A DNA stretch of 64,000 nt from Streptomyces sp. B3I8 (GTDB lineage: Bacteria; Actinomycetota; Actinomycetes; Streptomycetales; Streptomycetaceae), in contig NZ_JAUSYN010000002.1 of NCBI RefSeq assembly GCF_030816915.1, forward strand, positions 3,175,501 through 3,239,500, given 5' to 3'. Positions 36,567-46,059 of the stretch are shown here, in pieces. The translations under genes and the position numbers were made by a program. Below the pieces are notes generated by a model. The model had not been told where the DNA came from, made no database searches, and saw only the letters and a program-made list of their open reading frames with translations. How positions within the stretch are numbered: position 1 is the first letter of the stretch; each line of letters starts with the position of its first letter.

Positions 36567-37395
36567 CGTTGAGCCTCCTGCGGGCGAGGACGGCCTCGGC
36601 GAGGACGAGGTCCAGCGGCCGCGTCACCTTGAACGCCTCCTCGTGCCCGGGCACGACCACGACCGTGAGCCCGAGTCGCTCGACCATGCTCGCGTCGTCG
36701 GTCACCTCGCCGGTCACCGTCTCGTGCGCGCGCACCAGCGTGGCGCGGTCGAAGCCCTGCGGCGTCTGCACCGCGCGCAGCCGGGACCGCTCGGGCGTGG
36801 CGACCACGGGCTCGGGCGCCCCCGGTCCGCTCGCCGGCGCCACCTCCTTGACGGTGTCGGCGAGCGGCAGCGCCGGTACGACGGCCGGTGCGCCGTCCCG
36901 TACGGCCTCGATGACGGCGTCCACCGTGTCCACGGGCACCAGCGGCCGGGCCGCGTCGTGCACCAGGACGATGTCGTGGCCGGGCGGCAGCGCGTCCAGG
37001 CCCCGCCGCACCGATTCCTGGCGGCTCTCCCCACCGGGGACGACGACGAAGTCGGTGCGCTCGGGCAGGGCGTGCGCGTCGAGCAGGGCCTTGACCTCGG
37101 CGGCACCGTCGGGCGGGGCGACCACGACGACGAGCTGGACGGCACGGGAGGCGGCCATCGCCCTTACGGCGTGGATGAGCATGGGTGTGCCGCTCAGCGC
37201 ACGGAGCGCCTTGGGGGCGCCCGGACCGAGCCGTACACCTCGGCCGGCGGCCGGGATCACCGCTGCCACGCGGGGTGCGGGACGGCTCGACCCCGGCGTC
37301 CGCGCGGCCGAATCGGCCGAATCGGCCGTCTGCCGGGCGGGATCGGCGGCGTACGGGGAGGCGTCTGAGGACGAGGGGCGCGATTCGTCGGACAT
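36556..37395 (-). CDS. ispD: 2-C-methyl-D-erythritol 4-phosphate cytidylyltransferase
   Basis: Transfers CMP to methylerythritol phosphate, third step of the MEP pathway. The 279 residues begin with about 40 disordered Ser/Ala-rich residues, then the nucleotidyltransferase core '[20 protein letters not shown]', 'HDAARPLVP' and '[10 protein letters not shown]' with '[11 protein letters not shown]'. It lies upstream of ispF in one operon. Confidence 0.95.
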   Translation of the reverse strand: MSDESRPSSSDASPYAADPARQTADSADSAARTPGSSRPAPRVAAVIPAAGRGVRLGPGAPKALRALSGTPMLIHAVRAMAASRAVQLVVVVAPPDGAAEVKALLDAHALPERTDFVVVPGGESRQESVRRGLDALPPGHDIVLVHDAARPLVPVDTVDAVIEAVRDGAPAVVPALPLADTVKEVAPASGPGAPEPVVATPERSRLRAVQTPQGFDRATLVRAHETVTGEVTDDASMVERLGLTVVVVPGHEEAFKVTRPLDLVLAEAVLARRRLNDGF

Positions 37396-37996
37396 CGGTT
37401 CCTGTCAGGTTTGTGTGCTCCACCGGGGTGGGTATGGCCCTGGGGGTACCCCCTGCCCGAGCAGCGCCGAAGGCTGGGGGAGTGCCGGGTGCGCGCCTCG
37501 ACCGGACCCTTCCGTGACATCCGGTCGAGCGGGCTGCCCGCTCGGCACGCTCAGTATCGGGGGGAAGCCGCCTCTCCCGAAACACCGGGGTCCGGGACCA
37601 CCCCTGACGGCGTACGACAGCCGCCCCGCGCCCCACCCACGGCACGCCGGCCGGGCGAAGCGCTGCCCGCGTCAGCTTCTGCGTCCGTGTCCGGGACGGC
37701 TCCCGCTCCGCCCGAGCGGATCCGTACGGGCAGGTCGGCATGGGTTCGCGGCGCGTTGGTACGCACAGGGCAACGGCGGCGCAGGGAGCAAGCAGGCAAG
37801 GAGTGTGGGTCAGGTTACGAACATGCCGCAGCGCCCGGCGACAGCTGTTGCGTCATCGGGCACCGCGGCATCTCACATGTACGGTCCGCCGGGCCGTTCG
37901 TCCCGCCTGGAGGGCGGCACGGATGTGCGTTGTTGCGTCAGGACGCGGCCGGCGTCGGGACGCGAGGACCGTGCGTCAGGACGCGAGGACCGTGCG
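37396..37996. other. Intergenic region between ispD and carD
   Basis: 601 bp with no convincing gene. It contains a known type of Streptomyces dispersed repeat (listed separately), an inverted-repeat-rich stretch around 37500-37560 (CGACCGGA/TCCGGTCG), and a short tandem repeat at the carD 3' end. Confidence 0.65.
37439..37485. repeat. Dispersed Streptomyces intergenic repeat
   Basis: The segment begins CTGGGGGTACCCCCTGCC, carries CCGAAGGCTGGGGGAG and can fold back on itself. I recall this GGGGGTACCCCC/GGCTGGGGGA element as common between genes in many Streptomyces genomes. No transposase or target duplication is visible. Confidence 0.6.
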
Positions 37997-38011
37997 TCAG
38001 GACGCGAGGAC
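37958..38011. repeat. Tandem 21-bp repeat over the carD stop codon
   Basis: GGACGCGAGGACCGTGCGTCA occurs at 37958-37978 and 37979-37999, with 12 bp of a third copy at 38000-38011 inside the gene. The second copy contains the carD stop codon; because 21 is a multiple of three, the next copy supplies another in-frame stop. Confidence 0.88.
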
Positions 38012-38479
38012 CTCGTCGAGCAGGGCTTCGGCCTTGTCCTCGTTGGTGTTCTCCGCGAGGGCGAGCTCACTGACCAGGATCTGCCGGGCCTTGGCGAGCA
38101 TGCGCTTCTCACCTGCGGAGAGTCCGCGCTCACGCTCACGGCGCCACAGGTCGCGCACCACTTCGGCGACCTTGATGACGTCGCCGGACGCGAGCTTCTC
38201 CAGATTTGCCTTGTAACGACGCGACCAGTTCGTGGGCTCCTCGGCGTACGGCGCGCGCAGCACCTCGAAGACCCGGTCCAGTCCGTCCTGACCGACCACA
38301 TCACGCACGCCGACGAACTCCGCATTGTCCGCTGGCACACGCACCGTCAGGTCGCCCTGGGCGACCTTGAGCACCAAGTAGGTCTTGTCCACGCCTTTGA
38401 TCTGGCGAGTTTCGATAGCCTCGATCAGCGCGGCCCCGTGATGGGGATAGACCACGGTGTCGCCAACCTTGAACGTCAT
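37997..38479 (-). CDS. carD: CarD-family RNA polymerase-binding regulator
   Basis: Binds the RNA polymerase beta subunit and stabilises open promoter complexes, notably at rRNA promoters in mycobacteria. The 160 residues show the N-terminal Tudor-like domain '[20 protein letters not shown]' and '[19 protein letters not shown]', then a helical DNA-binding half with '[11 protein letters not shown]' containing the conserved minor-groove Trp. TGGCTATCCAGGG lies upstream and GGAAGGGGTACC precedes the ATG. The 3' end carries a 21-bp tandem repeat. Confidence 0.96.
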   Translation of the reverse strand: MTFKVGDTVVYPHHGAALIEAIETRQIKGVDKTYLVLKVAQGDLTVRVPADNAEFVGVRDVVGQDGLDRVFEVLRAPYAEEPTNWSRRYKANLEKLASGDVIKVAEVVRDLWRRERERGLSAGEKRMLAKARQILVSELALAENTNEDKAEALLDEVLAS

Positions 38480-39239
38480 GTGACAGGTACCCCTTCCGTG
38501 GCTATCCAGGGTAACACGGAAACGACGTCTTCTGAATGGCGTTTTCGCAGGTCAGGGCACATCTCAGGGCTTGACAAGCGCAACCGGAACGTGCTGCGGG
38601 TGGCGAACGGGGCCAGGTATTCGCAGGTCGGAGCGGCTGTGCGGGTGGGACGAAACACGCCCGTCACACCACCCGGAAGCCGGTGACCAGGGGCGGAACA
38701 TCCATATATGTCCGTCTCCAGATGATCGACAATCGCTACTCCGTTCGGTGATGTGCACCCGGATACAAGACGAATCAGGAATTGATCAAGACAGGCCGAA
38801 CGGGTGATGGCGGTGCGATCAAGTAGCACTCAAGGAGTACGGCGCGGAGTACGGAGTCAAGGACGACAGGAGTCACCGGCCGCGTTACGGAATTGGCGCG
38901 GGGTATAGCGGCGGTTAACCGTGACGGGAGTGGTTCTCGTGATTTCACGAATGCCCGCCGAGCACGGAACGGCCGGCCGTGGAGACGGAACGATCGACCG
39001 TGCAACAACTTCCGCACGCCGGCCCCCCGCACCGGTCCGCCGGAGCGGCCGGAAGCGCGTGTCGAGCCGCCGGGAGCGGGCGCCGGAGCGGCCGGAAGCA
39101 GGTGGCGGGCCCGGAGGGGCGGGTCGGGTGCGGCGGGTCGGGAGGCCCTCGGTAACCTAAGGCCCGCTGACAGATGCTTAGGACGGCTTTATTCAGGCAG
39201 CCGTCCTGTTCCGCCCACGTTCAAGGAGTTGCCGCCGCC
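38480..39239. other. Long intergenic region between carD and the lipoprotein gene
   Basis: 760 bp between divergent genes with no convincing CDS. The stretch 38500-38900 is less GC-rich than the surroundings, with ATCCATATATG at about 38699-38709 and GAATCAGGAATTGATCAAG near 38773; it could hold long leaders or a small RNA. From 38930 to 39150 the DNA is GC-rich with CGGAGCGGCCGGAAGC repeated. A stem-loop lies just before the lipoprotein gene. Confidence 0.6.
39180..39207 (+). other. Stem-loop in the lipoprotein gene leader
   Basis: AGGACGGCT at 39180-39188 pairs perfectly with AGCCGTCCT at 39199-39207 around a 10-nt loop, 33 bp before the GTG start. It may be a 5'-UTR regulatory hairpin or an operator; there is no T-run. 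Confidence 0.4.
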
Positions 39240-39914
39240 GTGAGCAGCAGCCTTCGACGCGGCGCCTTCGCCGCCGCCGCCATCGCGTTCTCGATCGCCT
39301 CGCTCGCCGCGTGCGGTGCCGGCAACAACGCCCAGACGCTGGAGGTCAAGCCGGACAACGCGGCGATCAGCGTCGGTCCCATCAAGGTGCAGAACGCGCT
39401 GGTCATCACCCAGCCCGACCCGAAGGACACCGGCCCGGCCGCCATCTCGGCGACCGTGTTCAACGGGAGCGACACCCCCCAGACGCTGGACTCCGTCGCG
39501 CTCGACGGTGGCGGGGCCGCCGCCCTCTCGCCCGCCAAGGGCAAGGGCAAGGTCACCGTTCCGGCCCACGGTTCGCTCGTCCTCGGTGGTCAGGGGAACG
39601 CCGCGGCGGTGCTGAACAGCGGCCGCGAGGCGGTACGGGACGGCGACGCGCAGAAGCTCACCTTCACGTTCAGCGAGACCGGGGCCGTAAGCCTCAAGGC
39701 GTTCGTCGTGCCGGCCGAGAGCTACTTCAGCAAGTGGGGGCCGAGCAGCGTCCCCGTGCCGCCGGGCGGCGGTACGGCATCGGCGTCCACGTCGGCCTCT
39801 TCCTCGGCGTCGGCCGAGGGCGCCTCCGGGTCCACGCCGAAGAAGCCCAAGACGTCTTCCTCGGCTTCGTCCTCGGCGTCCTCCTCCGCGTCGTCGAGCG
39901 CGTCGGCCCAGTAG
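39240..39914 (+). CDS. Putative lipoprotein (copper-chaperone-like fold)
   Basis: 224 residues with a lipoprotein signal ending 'SIASLAACGAG' (Cys at about residue 25). The middle has 'SVGPIKVQNALVITQP' and 'GPAAISATVFNGSDTPQTL', the beta-sandwich pattern of the DUF461/PCuAC-like lipoproteins, but no Met/His copper ligands stand out. The last 45 residues are Ser/Ala-rich, from repeated TCC/GCG codons. AAGGAG precedes the GTG start at slightly long spacing. The stop codon is inside a 20-bp tandem duplication. Anchored outside the membrane; function unknown. Confidence 0.8.
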   Translation: MSSSLRRGAFAAAAIAFSIASLAACGAGNNAQTLEVKPDNAAISVGPIKVQNALVITQPDPKDTGPAAISATVFNGSDTPQTLDSVALDGGGAAALSPAKGKGKVTVPAHGSLVLGGQGNAAAVLNSGREAVRDGDAQKLTFTFSETGAVSLKAFVVPAESYFSKWGPSSVPVPPGGGTASASTSASSSASAEGASGSTPKKPKTSSSASSSASSSASSSASAQ

Positions 39915-39940
39915 CCGGAGCGTCGGCCCAGTAGCCGGAG
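39901..39940. repeat. Tandem 20-bp duplication over the lipoprotein stop codon
   Basis: CGTCGGCCCAGTAGCCGGAG is present twice back to back (39901-39920 and 39921-39940), then partly again. The first copy includes the TAG stop. Twenty is not a multiple of three, so the second TAG is out of frame. Confidence 0.92.
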
Positions 39941-40043
39941 CGTCGGCTCGGTGCGCCGGGCAGGGGGCCTCCGCCGTCCCCCACCGCTTGCACCGAGTCC
40001 GGCGAAACCCGCGAGTTCCGCGAGGCCCGCAAGACCCGCAGAA

Positions 40044-40094
40044 CGCACGAGTTCCCCGCGCCCCTTTCTTCCCGGGGCGCGGGGAACTCGTGCG
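40044..40094. terminator. Bidirectional terminator between the lipoprotein gene and phoP
   Basis: A 21-bp perfect inverted repeat (arms 40044-40064 and 40074-40094) around a TTTCTTCCC loop lies between convergent genes. Confidence 0.92.
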
Positions 40095-40140
40095 ACAGGC
40101 CGCGGTCGACGGACCGCGGCGGGGCAGGCCTCGGTGCGGC

Positions 40141-40821
40141 CTACGGCTCGAACTTGTAGCCGAGGCCCCGGACCGTCACCAGGTATCTCGGGGCGCCCGG
40201 GTCCGGCTCGATCTTGGCGCGCAACCGCTTCACGTGGACGTCGAGCGTCTTCGTGTCTCCGACGTAGTCCGCTCCCCACACCCGGTCGATGAGCTGCATC
40301 CGCGTGAGCACGCGCCCCGCGTTGCGCAGCAGCATCTCCAGCAGGTCGAACTCCTTCAGCGGCAGGTCGACCTTGGCTCCGGAGACCGTGACCACGTGCC
40401 GGTCGACGTCCATGCGCACCGGCCCGGCCTCCAGCGCCACCGGAGCGACCTCTTCCGGCTCCCCGCGGCGCCGCAGCACCGCGCGGATGCGCGCGACCAG
40501 CTCGCGCGAGGAGAACGGCTTGGTGACGTAGTCGTCGGCGCCTATCTCCAGGCCGACCACCTTGTCGATCTCGCTGTCCTTGGCGGTCACCATGATCACG
40601 GGGACGTTGGAGCGCCCGCGCAACTGACGGCAGACCTCGGTGCCGGGAAGTCCCGGCAGCATCAGGTCGAGCAGGACGAGATCGGCGCCGTTGCGCTCGA
40701 ACTCGTCCAGGCCGTCGGGCCCGGTGGCCGCGACGGCGACCTCGAAGCCCTCCTTGCGGAGCATGTAGGACAGGGCGTCGGAGAAGGACTCCTCGTCCTC
40801 GACGACGAGCACTCGGGTCAC
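40141..40821 (-). CDS. phoP: Phosphate response regulator PhoP
   Basis: OmpR-family regulator of phosphate starvation and antibiotic production in Streptomyces (established knowledge). The 226 residues have the receiver with 'VEDEESF', phospho-acceptor Asp in 'LVLLDLMLPGLPG' and Lys in 'DDYVTKPF', then the winged helix with 'VWGADYVGDTKTLDVHVKRL' for DNA binding. It overlaps phoR by 4 nt, and it is the distal gene of the phoR-phoP operon. Confidence 0.97.
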   Translation of the reverse strand: MTRVLVVEDEESFSDALSYMLRKEGFEVAVAATGPDGLDEFERNGADLVLLDLMLPGLPGTEVCRQLRGRSNVPVIMVTAKDSEIDKVVGLEIGADDYVTKPFSSRELVARIRAVLRRRGEPEEVAPVALEAGPVRMDVDRHVVTVSGAKVDLPLKEFDLLEMLLRNAGRVLTRMQLIDRVWGADYVGDTKTLDVHVKRLRAKIEPDPGAPRYLVTVRGLGYKFEP

Positions 40822-42314
40822 GGAAGGACCTCCGGGGCGGTGAGCGGTGCGTATGGGGATGGTGCGATGGACCGTCGGGCCTCTCCATCGAGGCCGCGGA
40901 GGTCGTCGAGACGATCGTGGGGGACGGGAGGGCCGGCGTCGACGCTGTCGCCGGTCCCGTCGGTGCCTTCGGTGCCGTCGGGTTCGTAGGTTCCGTCGGT
41001 GGCCTTGTGGGTCCCGACGGTCCCGTCAATCCTGTCGGCCCCGTCGGTCCTGTTCGAACGCCCGACGGCGGTGTCGTCGCCGGCGGCGTCCTCGTAGGTG
41101 GCCGTGACGGGCGGATGACCGGCCCGCTCGGGCTTTCGGGGCGGCCCCTGCGCGCGGTCGCGGGTCGCACCCGCCCGCGGGAGCCGGAGGGTGAAGGTGG
41201 AGCCCTGTCCCTCCGAGCTCCACACCGTGACCTCCCCGCCGTGCGAGGCGGCCACGTGCTTGACGATCGCGAGACCCAGACCGGTGCCTCCGGTGGCCCG
41301 CGAGCGGGCCGGGTCGACACGGTAGAAGCGCTCGAACACGCGCTCCTTGTCCTTCTCGGATATGCCGATGCCCTGGTCGGTGACGGCGATCTCGATGAAA
41401 TCGCCGCCGGGCGCGTTCACCCGGCGCGCGGCGATGCCGACGCGCGTACGGGCGGGTGAGTAGTTGACGGCGTTCTCGACGAGGTTGCCGAGGGCGGCGG
41501 CGAGCTGGCCCCGGTGCCCCCAGACATAAAGGTCGGCGGTGCCTCCCGCGGCCATGGTGATCTGTTTCGTCCCGGCGGCGTGCCGGCAGCGGTCCATCGC
41601 CTCGGCGACGAGTTCGTCCACGCGGACCGGCTCGGCGTCCTCCAGCGGGTCGTCGTTCTGCACGCGGGAGAGGTCGATGAGTTCCTGGACCAGGTTGGTC
41701 AACCGGGTGGCCTCGACCTGCATGCGGCCGGCGAACCGCTCCACCGCCTCCGGGTCGTCCCGGGCGTCCAGGACGGCCTCGGAGAGGAGGGAGAGCGCGC
41801 CCACGGGGGTCTTGAGCTCATGGCTGACGTTGGCGACGAAGTCGCGCCGCACCGCCTCGATGCGCCGGGCCTCGGTGAGGTCCTCGACCAGGAGCAGCAC
41901 CAGCCGCGAGCCGAGGGGCGCCACGCGCGCGGAGACGGCGAGGGCCTCGCCGCGTCCGCCACCACGCTGGGCGAGGTCCAGTTCGACCTGTCGTATCTCA
42001 CCGTCCCGCCGGGTGTCGCGGGCCATCTGAAGCATCGGCTCCACGGCCAGCTCGCCGCCCCGGACCAGCCCGAGGGCGTACGCGGCGGAGCTGGCCTTGA
42101 CGACGGCGTCGGCCTCGTCGAGGACGACCGCCGACGAGCGGAGCACGGACAGTACGGTGTCCACGCCGGGCGGCAGGACGGTGTCGGTGTGCAGGGAGGA
42201 GCGGGTGGGGCGCGCCTGGTCGCGTTCGCTCCAGCGGAACGCCAGCATGGCGATGACACCGGTGAGCACTCCGGCGATCGCTGCCGCTGCGGCGACCGCC
42301 GCGTTCACGTCCAT
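40818..42314 (-). CDS. phoR: Phosphate sensor kinase PhoR
   Basis: Membrane histidine kinase partner of PhoP. 498 residues: one N-terminal membrane helix, a PAS-like region, H-box 'FVANVSHELKTPVGALSLLS' (about 163-182), N-box 'LGNLVENAVNYSP', and G-boxes 'DQGIGI' and 'GGTGLGLAIVKH'. The core ends near residue 385; the remaining 110 residues are a Thr/Asp/Gly-rich tail from repeats like TDGTYEPDGTEG. As I recall, S. lividans PhoR is about 426 residues, so this tail is expanded. It is transcribed away from a PHO box shared with phoU. Confidence 0.95.
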   Translation of the reverse strand: MDVNAAVAAAAAIAGVLTGVIAMLAFRWSERDQARPTRSSLHTDTVLPPGVDTVLSVLRSSAVVLDEADAVVKASSAAYALGLVRGGELAVEPMLQMARDTRRDGEIRQVELDLAQRGGGRGEALAVSARVAPLGSRLVLLLVEDLTEARRIEAVRRDFVANVSHELKTPVGALSLLSEAVLDARDDPEAVERFAGRMQVEATRLTNLVQELIDLSRVQNDDPLEDAEPVRVDELVAEAMDRCRHAAGTKQITMAAGGTADLYVWGHRGQLAAALGNLVENAVNYSPARTRVGIAARRVNAPGGDFIEIAVTDQGIGISEKDKERVFERFYRVDPARSRATGGTGLGLAIVKHVAASHGGEVTVWSSEGQGSTFTLRLPRAGATRDRAQGPPRKPERAGHPPVTATYEDAAGDDTAVGRSNRTDGADRIDGTVGTHKATDGTYEPDGTEGTDGTGDSVDAGPPVPHDRLDDLRGLDGEARRSIAPSPYAPLTAPEVLP

Positions 42315-42387
42315 GCGACCAGGTTAGGCACGGATTCGGCCCCGGCCACAGCCGTCCGGGTGCGACCTCGAACACTCGTCGCCCAGA

Positions 42388-42420
42388 GTTCACCTTGGGG
42401 CCAGGGATGGTTCATCTGGG
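42388..42420. promoter_or_regulatory. PHO box (PhoP binding) between phoR and phoU
   Basis: Three consecutive 11-nt units: GTTCACCTTGG (42388-42398), a divergent unit, and GTTCATCTGGG (42410-42420). PhoP binds direct repeats of GTTCACC-type 11-mers, and phoRP-phoU is a known autoregulated promoter in Streptomyces. It lies 74 bp upstream of phoR and 93 bp upstream of phoU. Confidence 0.85.
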
Positions 42421-42512
42421 ATGCCGGAAACGGACGCGTACGGCCCGGAACGTGGGAGCGTGGGGTTCACCGGGCTCCGGCACCCCGTCGGCCGAAGTGA
42501 GAGGAAGACCTG

Positions 42513-43202
42513 ATGCGGGACGCGTACCACGAGGAACTGGACTCGATCGGCGAGGGCCTGGTCGACATGGCCCGGCTCGTCGGGTCGGCGATCGGGCGCG
42601 CCACGACGGCGATCCTCGACTCCGACCTGAAGCTGGCCGAGAGCGTGATCGAGGCCGACAAGAAGGTCGACGACCTCCAGCACGAGCTGGAGGCGCGGGC
42701 GATCACGCTGCTGGCCCGGCAGCAGCCGGTGGCGACCGATCTGCGGATCGTCGTGACCTCCCTGCGGATGTCGGCGGACCTGGAGCGCTCCGGCGACCTC
42801 GCCCAACACGTAGCGAAGCTGGCGCGGCTGCGCTTCCCCGAGCGCGCGGTCCCGCACGACCTGCACGCGACGATCCTGGAGATGGGCCAGCTCGCGCAGC
42901 GCCTGATGGCGAAGGCGGCGGAGGTCATCATCACCAAGGACGTCGATCTGGCGATGCAGCTGGAGCAGGACGACGATGACATGGACCTGCTGCACCGCAC
43001 GCTCTTCCAGCACCTGATGGACGACCGCTGGAAGCACGGCATCGAGACGGCGGTCGACGTCACCCTGCTGGGCCGCTACTACGAGCGGTTCGCGGACCAC
43101 GCGGTGTCGGTCGCGAAGCGGGTGGTGTACCTGGTGACGGGTGAGCACGCGGACGAGATCCAGGCGGACATCCAGCCGGTGACGGGGGTCGACGGGGCCT
43201 GA
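42513..43202 (+). CDS. phoU: Phosphate-signalling modulator PhoU
   Basis: Negative modulator of PhoR/PhoP signalling and of the Pst phosphate importer. The 229-residue protein is two three-helix bundles with the repeated metal-binding signature, 'DLRIVVTSLRMSADLERSGD' in the first and 'GRYYERFADHAVSVAKRVVY' in the second. GAGAGGAAG precedes the ATG. It is divergent from phoR across the PHO box. Confidence 0.96.
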   Translation: MRDAYHEELDSIGEGLVDMARLVGSAIGRATTAILDSDLKLAESVIEADKKVDDLQHELEARAITLLARQQPVATDLRIVVTSLRMSADLERSGDLAQHVAKLARLRFPERAVPHDLHATILEMGQLAQRLMAKAAEVIITKDVDLAMQLEQDDDDMDLLHRTLFQHLMDDRWKHGIETAVDVTLLGRYYERFADHAVSVAKRVVYLVTGEHADEIQADIQPVTGVDGA

Positions 43203-43468
43203 GGACCGCCCTGTACCGAGGGCTGAGGCCTCCCGCGCCAACGGCCGAGGTTTCCCGCACCGCACCGACGACGCGAGCCACGGGCGCCCATCTCCACGCG
43301 ATGGGCGTGAACCTCCACGCGGGGGGCGCGCGACGGTCGCGTAGGTGTGCGAACGCCTCCGTGCGCCGTTGATGCGCCCGACGGACCGGGCATGCACTGG
43401 GCAGCAGCGCGGGCACCGGCCCGTCGCGGCGACCGCGCCACCGCGGCAACGAGGAGGGACCGAGACCC

Positions 43469-43621
43469 ATGCCCGAATCCCCCAGCACGCCCGACCCCAC
43501 CCAGGAACGCGAGACCCGGACGCAGGCCGAGGTCATCGGCCTTCCCCTGATAGCCGCCTGCGGCTGCGGCAGCGGGTGCGGCTGCGGCTGCCAGTCCGGC
43601 GCACCCTGCCAGTGCGGTTGA
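43469..43621 (+). CDS. 50-residue Cys-rich peptide
   Basis: A small gene preceded by GAGGAGGGA at good spacing. Its product has an acidic, Cys-free N-terminal 30 residues ending 'EVIGLPLIAA', then a 20-residue tail with seven Cys: CGCGSGCGCGC, a short break, and CQCG. Metal binding (metallothionein-like, zinc or copper) is the simplest reading. A leader-plus-core layout, as in ribosomally made modified peptides, is the alternative, but no modification enzyme adjoins it. It lies between phoU and an MFS transporter. Family unrecognised; confidence is in the gene, not the role. Confidence 0.7.
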   Translation: MPESPSTPDPTQERETRTQAEVIGLPLIAACGCGSGCGCGCQSGAPCQCG

Positions 43622-43712
43622 GGGCACCGGACCGGCACCGCGCACGGGGGTGAGGGGCGCACCGCACCACCTTGCGCCCGCACCACCGACTCCAGTCGCT
43701 GGGCCGACCGCG

Positions 43713-45041
43713 TCACTCCACCGGTTGCCCCAGCGGCCCCGCCGGCTTCGATTGCCCCACCGGCCCCGTCTGCTCCACCGGCTCCGTCTGCTCCACCGAC
43801 TCCACCAGCTCCACTCCGGTGACCGTGACCGTCGGCTCCTCCTCGGGGAGGCGTCGCATCAGGGCGCCGTAGCCGAGGGCCGCGACGGTGCCCACCGCCG
43901 CGCACAGGCCCCACAGCCACCGCGCGCCGAGGTGGTCGATGACGAACCCGGCCATCAGGGGGGCGACGAGCGCGGCCACGGACCAGGACAGGCTGTAGAC
44001 GCCCTGGTACCGCCCGCGCCCGTGGATCGGTGACAGCCGGACGACGAGGCCGGTCTGGGTGGGCGCGTTGATCATCTCGCCGACCGTCCAGACGCACACG
44101 GTGAGCGCGAAGACACCCACCGACCCGGCGAAGGCGGTGAGCCCGAACCCGTACCCGGCGAGGAGAGAGGAGACGACGAGCAGCCTGCCGGCGTCCCGGT
44201 GGACGATGAAGCGGGTCAGGGGTATCTGCAGGGCGACGATGAGCACGCCGTTGACGGCGATCGCGAGACCGTAGTCGGCGGGCGTGAACCCGGCCGCACC
44301 CATGGCCACGGGCAGCCCGACGGCGCCCTGTTGAAAGACGAGGGCGACCAGGAAGGACAGTGTGACGACGCCCATGTACCGCCGGTCGCGCAGCACGGTC
44401 CCGAGCCGGACGGCATCGCCCTTGGCCGTTGCTCCGTCGGCCGGTGCGGGCCGTGACTCGGGCAGCTTGAGGAAGACGACGACCGCGCAGGCCAAGGTCA
44501 TCGTCGCCTCGATCAGGAACCCGGCGAGGTAACTGACCTCGGCGATGAATCCGGCGCCGGCGGAGGAGACGGCGAACCCGAGGTTGATCGCCCAGTAGTT
44601 CAGGGAGAACGCCCTGACGCGGTCCTCGGGCCGCACGATGTCGGCCATCATCGCCTGCACGGCGGGCCGGGAGGCGTTGCTCGCCATGCCGACCAGGAAG
44701 GCGACGGCGGCGATGGCGACGGGGTCGCGCATGAAGCCGAGCAGGGCGACGGACAACGCGGTGGAGGACTGGGCGATGAGCAGCGTGGGCCGCCGTCCGA
44801 GACGGTCGGTCATCACTCCGGCGCCGATCGAGGAGACGACGCCGCCGAACCCGTAGAGGGAGGCGACGAGTCCGGCGTACGAGGCGGAGTAGCCACGGTC
44901 GACGGTGAGGTACAGCGCCATGAACGTGGCGACGAAGGCTCCGAGCCGGTTGACCAGCGTGCTGGTCCACAGCCACCAGAAGGCGCGCGGCATACCGGAG
45001 ACGGCCTCGCGCGCGGCGCGACTCAGACCGGCGACTGACAT
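43713..45041 (-). CDS. MFS transporter, 12-TM
   Basis: A 442-residue MFS protein with about 12 membrane helices. Motif A is '[16 protein letters not shown]' after helix 2 and '[20 protein letters not shown]' lies in helix 10-11 region, resembling MdtH/YfcJ-like drug exporters. I chose ATG 45041 ('[12 protein letters not shown]'). The last 40 residues are a Pro/Glu/Thr/Val tail from repeats like TCTGCTCCACCGGCTCCG on the plus strand. Substrate unknown. Confidence 0.9.
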   Translation of the reverse strand: MSVAGLSRAAREAVSGMPRAFWWLWTSTLVNRLGAFVATFMALYLTVDRGYSASYAGLVASLYGFGGVVSSIGAGVMTDRLGRRPTLLIAQSSTALSVALLGFMRDPVAIAAVAFLVGMASNASRPAVQAMMADIVRPEDRVRAFSLNYWAINLGFAVSSAGAGFIAEVSYLAGFLIEATMTLACAVVVFLKLPESRPAPADGATAKGDAVRLGTVLRDRRYMGVVTLSFLVALVFQQGAVGLPVAMGAAGFTPADYGLAIAVNGVLIVALQIPLTRFIVHRDAGRLLVVSSLLAGYGFGLTAFAGSVGVFALTVCVWTVGEMINAPTQTGLVVRLSPIHGRGRYQGVYSLSWSVAALVAPLMAGFVIDHLGARWLWGLCAAVGTVAALGYGALMRRLPEEEPTVTVTGVELVESVEQTEPVEQTGPVGQSKPAGPLGQPVE

Positions 45042-45238
45042 GGACTCCCCCACGAACGTACGGACGGACGACGGTGCGGGCGTCGACAGCCGAGGTAAGT
45101 GTCGAACTCCGCCAGCACACCTTACGCGCACCGGCCCCGCCGGGCCACCGAAATAAAAACCCGCCCGCAGACCACCCCGGCGTCCACCTGCCGACCACCG
45201 CACGCACCCCTCCAAGGGCGTCCATTACGCTCAAAGGC

Positions 45239-46000
45239 ATGGCCGACGCACCGTACAAGCTGATCCTCCTCCGCCACGGCGAGAGCGAGTGGAACGCGAA
45301 GAACCTGTTCACCGGCTGGGTGGACGTCAACCTCAACGAGAAGGGCGAGAAGGAGGCGGTCCGCGGCGGTGAGCTGCTCAAGGACGCCGGCCTGCTGCCC
45401 GACGTGGTCCACACGTCCGTCCAGAAGCGCGCGATCCGCACGGCGCAGCTCGCCCTGGAGGCGGCCGACCGCCACTGGATCCCGGTGCACCGCTCCTGGC
45501 GCCTGAACGAGCGTCACTACGGCGCCCTGCAGGGCAAGGACAAGGCGCAGACGCTCGCGGAGTTCGGCGAGGAGCAGTTCATGCTCTGGCGCCGCTCCTA
45601 CGACACCCCGCCGCCCCCGCTCGACCGCGACGCCGAGTTCTCCCAGTTCTCCGACCCCCGCTACGCCACGCTCCCGCCGGAGCTGCGTCCGCGCACGGAG
45701 TGCCTGAAGGACGTCGTCGCACGCATGCTCCCGTACTGGTTCGACTCGGTCGTCCCCGACCTCCTCACCGGCCGCACGGTCCTGATCGCCGCCCACGGCA
45801 ACAGCCTCCGCGCCCTGGTCAAGCACCTGGACGGCATCTCGGACGCCGACATCGCAGGCCTGAACATCCCGACGGGCATCCCCCTGTCCTACGACCTGAA
45901 CGCCGAGTTCAAGCCCCTCAACCCCGGCGGCACCTACCTCGACCCCGAGGCAGCGGCAGCAGCCATCGAGGCGGTCAAGAACCAGGGCAAGAAGAAGTAA
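45239..46000 (+). CDS. gpmA: 2,3-bisphosphoglycerate-dependent phosphoglycerate mutase
   Basis: Interconverts 3- and 2-phosphoglycerate in glycolysis. The 253 residues have the phospho-His motif '[20 protein letters not shown]' (about 9-28), '[15 protein letters not shown]' and the second catalytic His in '[11 protein letters not shown]' near 184. The ATG at 45239 has TACGCT (45226-45231) ending 7 nt before it, suggesting leaderless transcription. The 3' end ('NQGKKK', stop and terminator) is duplicated near 51.7 kb, marking it as the attachment site of the adjacent integrated element. Confidence 0.97.
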   Translation: MADAPYKLILLRHGESEWNAKNLFTGWVDVNLNEKGEKEAVRGGELLKDAGLLPDVVHTSVQKRAIRTAQLALEAADRHWIPVHRSWRLNERHYGALQGKDKAQTLAEFGEEQFMLWRRSYDTPPPPLDRDAEFSQFSDPRYATLPPELRPRTECLKDVVARMLPYWFDSVVPDLLTGRTVLIAAHGNSLRALVKHLDGISDADIAGLNIPTGIPLSYDLNAEFKPLNPGGTYLDPEAAAAAIEAVKNQGKKK

Positions 46001-46026
46001 CGCGCCACCAGCAAGCCCCCGACCTG
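45982..46026. other. Candidate attL: gpm 3' end repeat, left copy
   Basis: The 19 bp CCAGGGCAAGAAGAAGTAA here (45982-46000) are identical to 51733-51751. The following 27 bp match the right copy with about four differences and one shifted base. The copies bracket a region with a broken integrase, as expected for attL and attR of an element using the gpm 3' end (inference). Confidence 0.7.
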
Positions 46027-46054
46027 CGGTTTCTTCGCGGGGCGGGGGCTTTTT
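46013..46054 (+). terminator. gpm terminator
   Basis: AAGCCCCCG pairs with CGGGGGCTT, the right arm running into TTTTT. It is the classical intrinsic form, unusual in this GC-rich window. Confidence 0.85.
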
Positions 46055-46059
46055 GGCGG

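Noticed and set aside
38775..39032. 85-codon minus-strand frame in the carD-lipoprotein gap
   Set aside because: Arg/Pro-rich, no ribosome site, and it crosses likely promoter DNA of both flanking genes.
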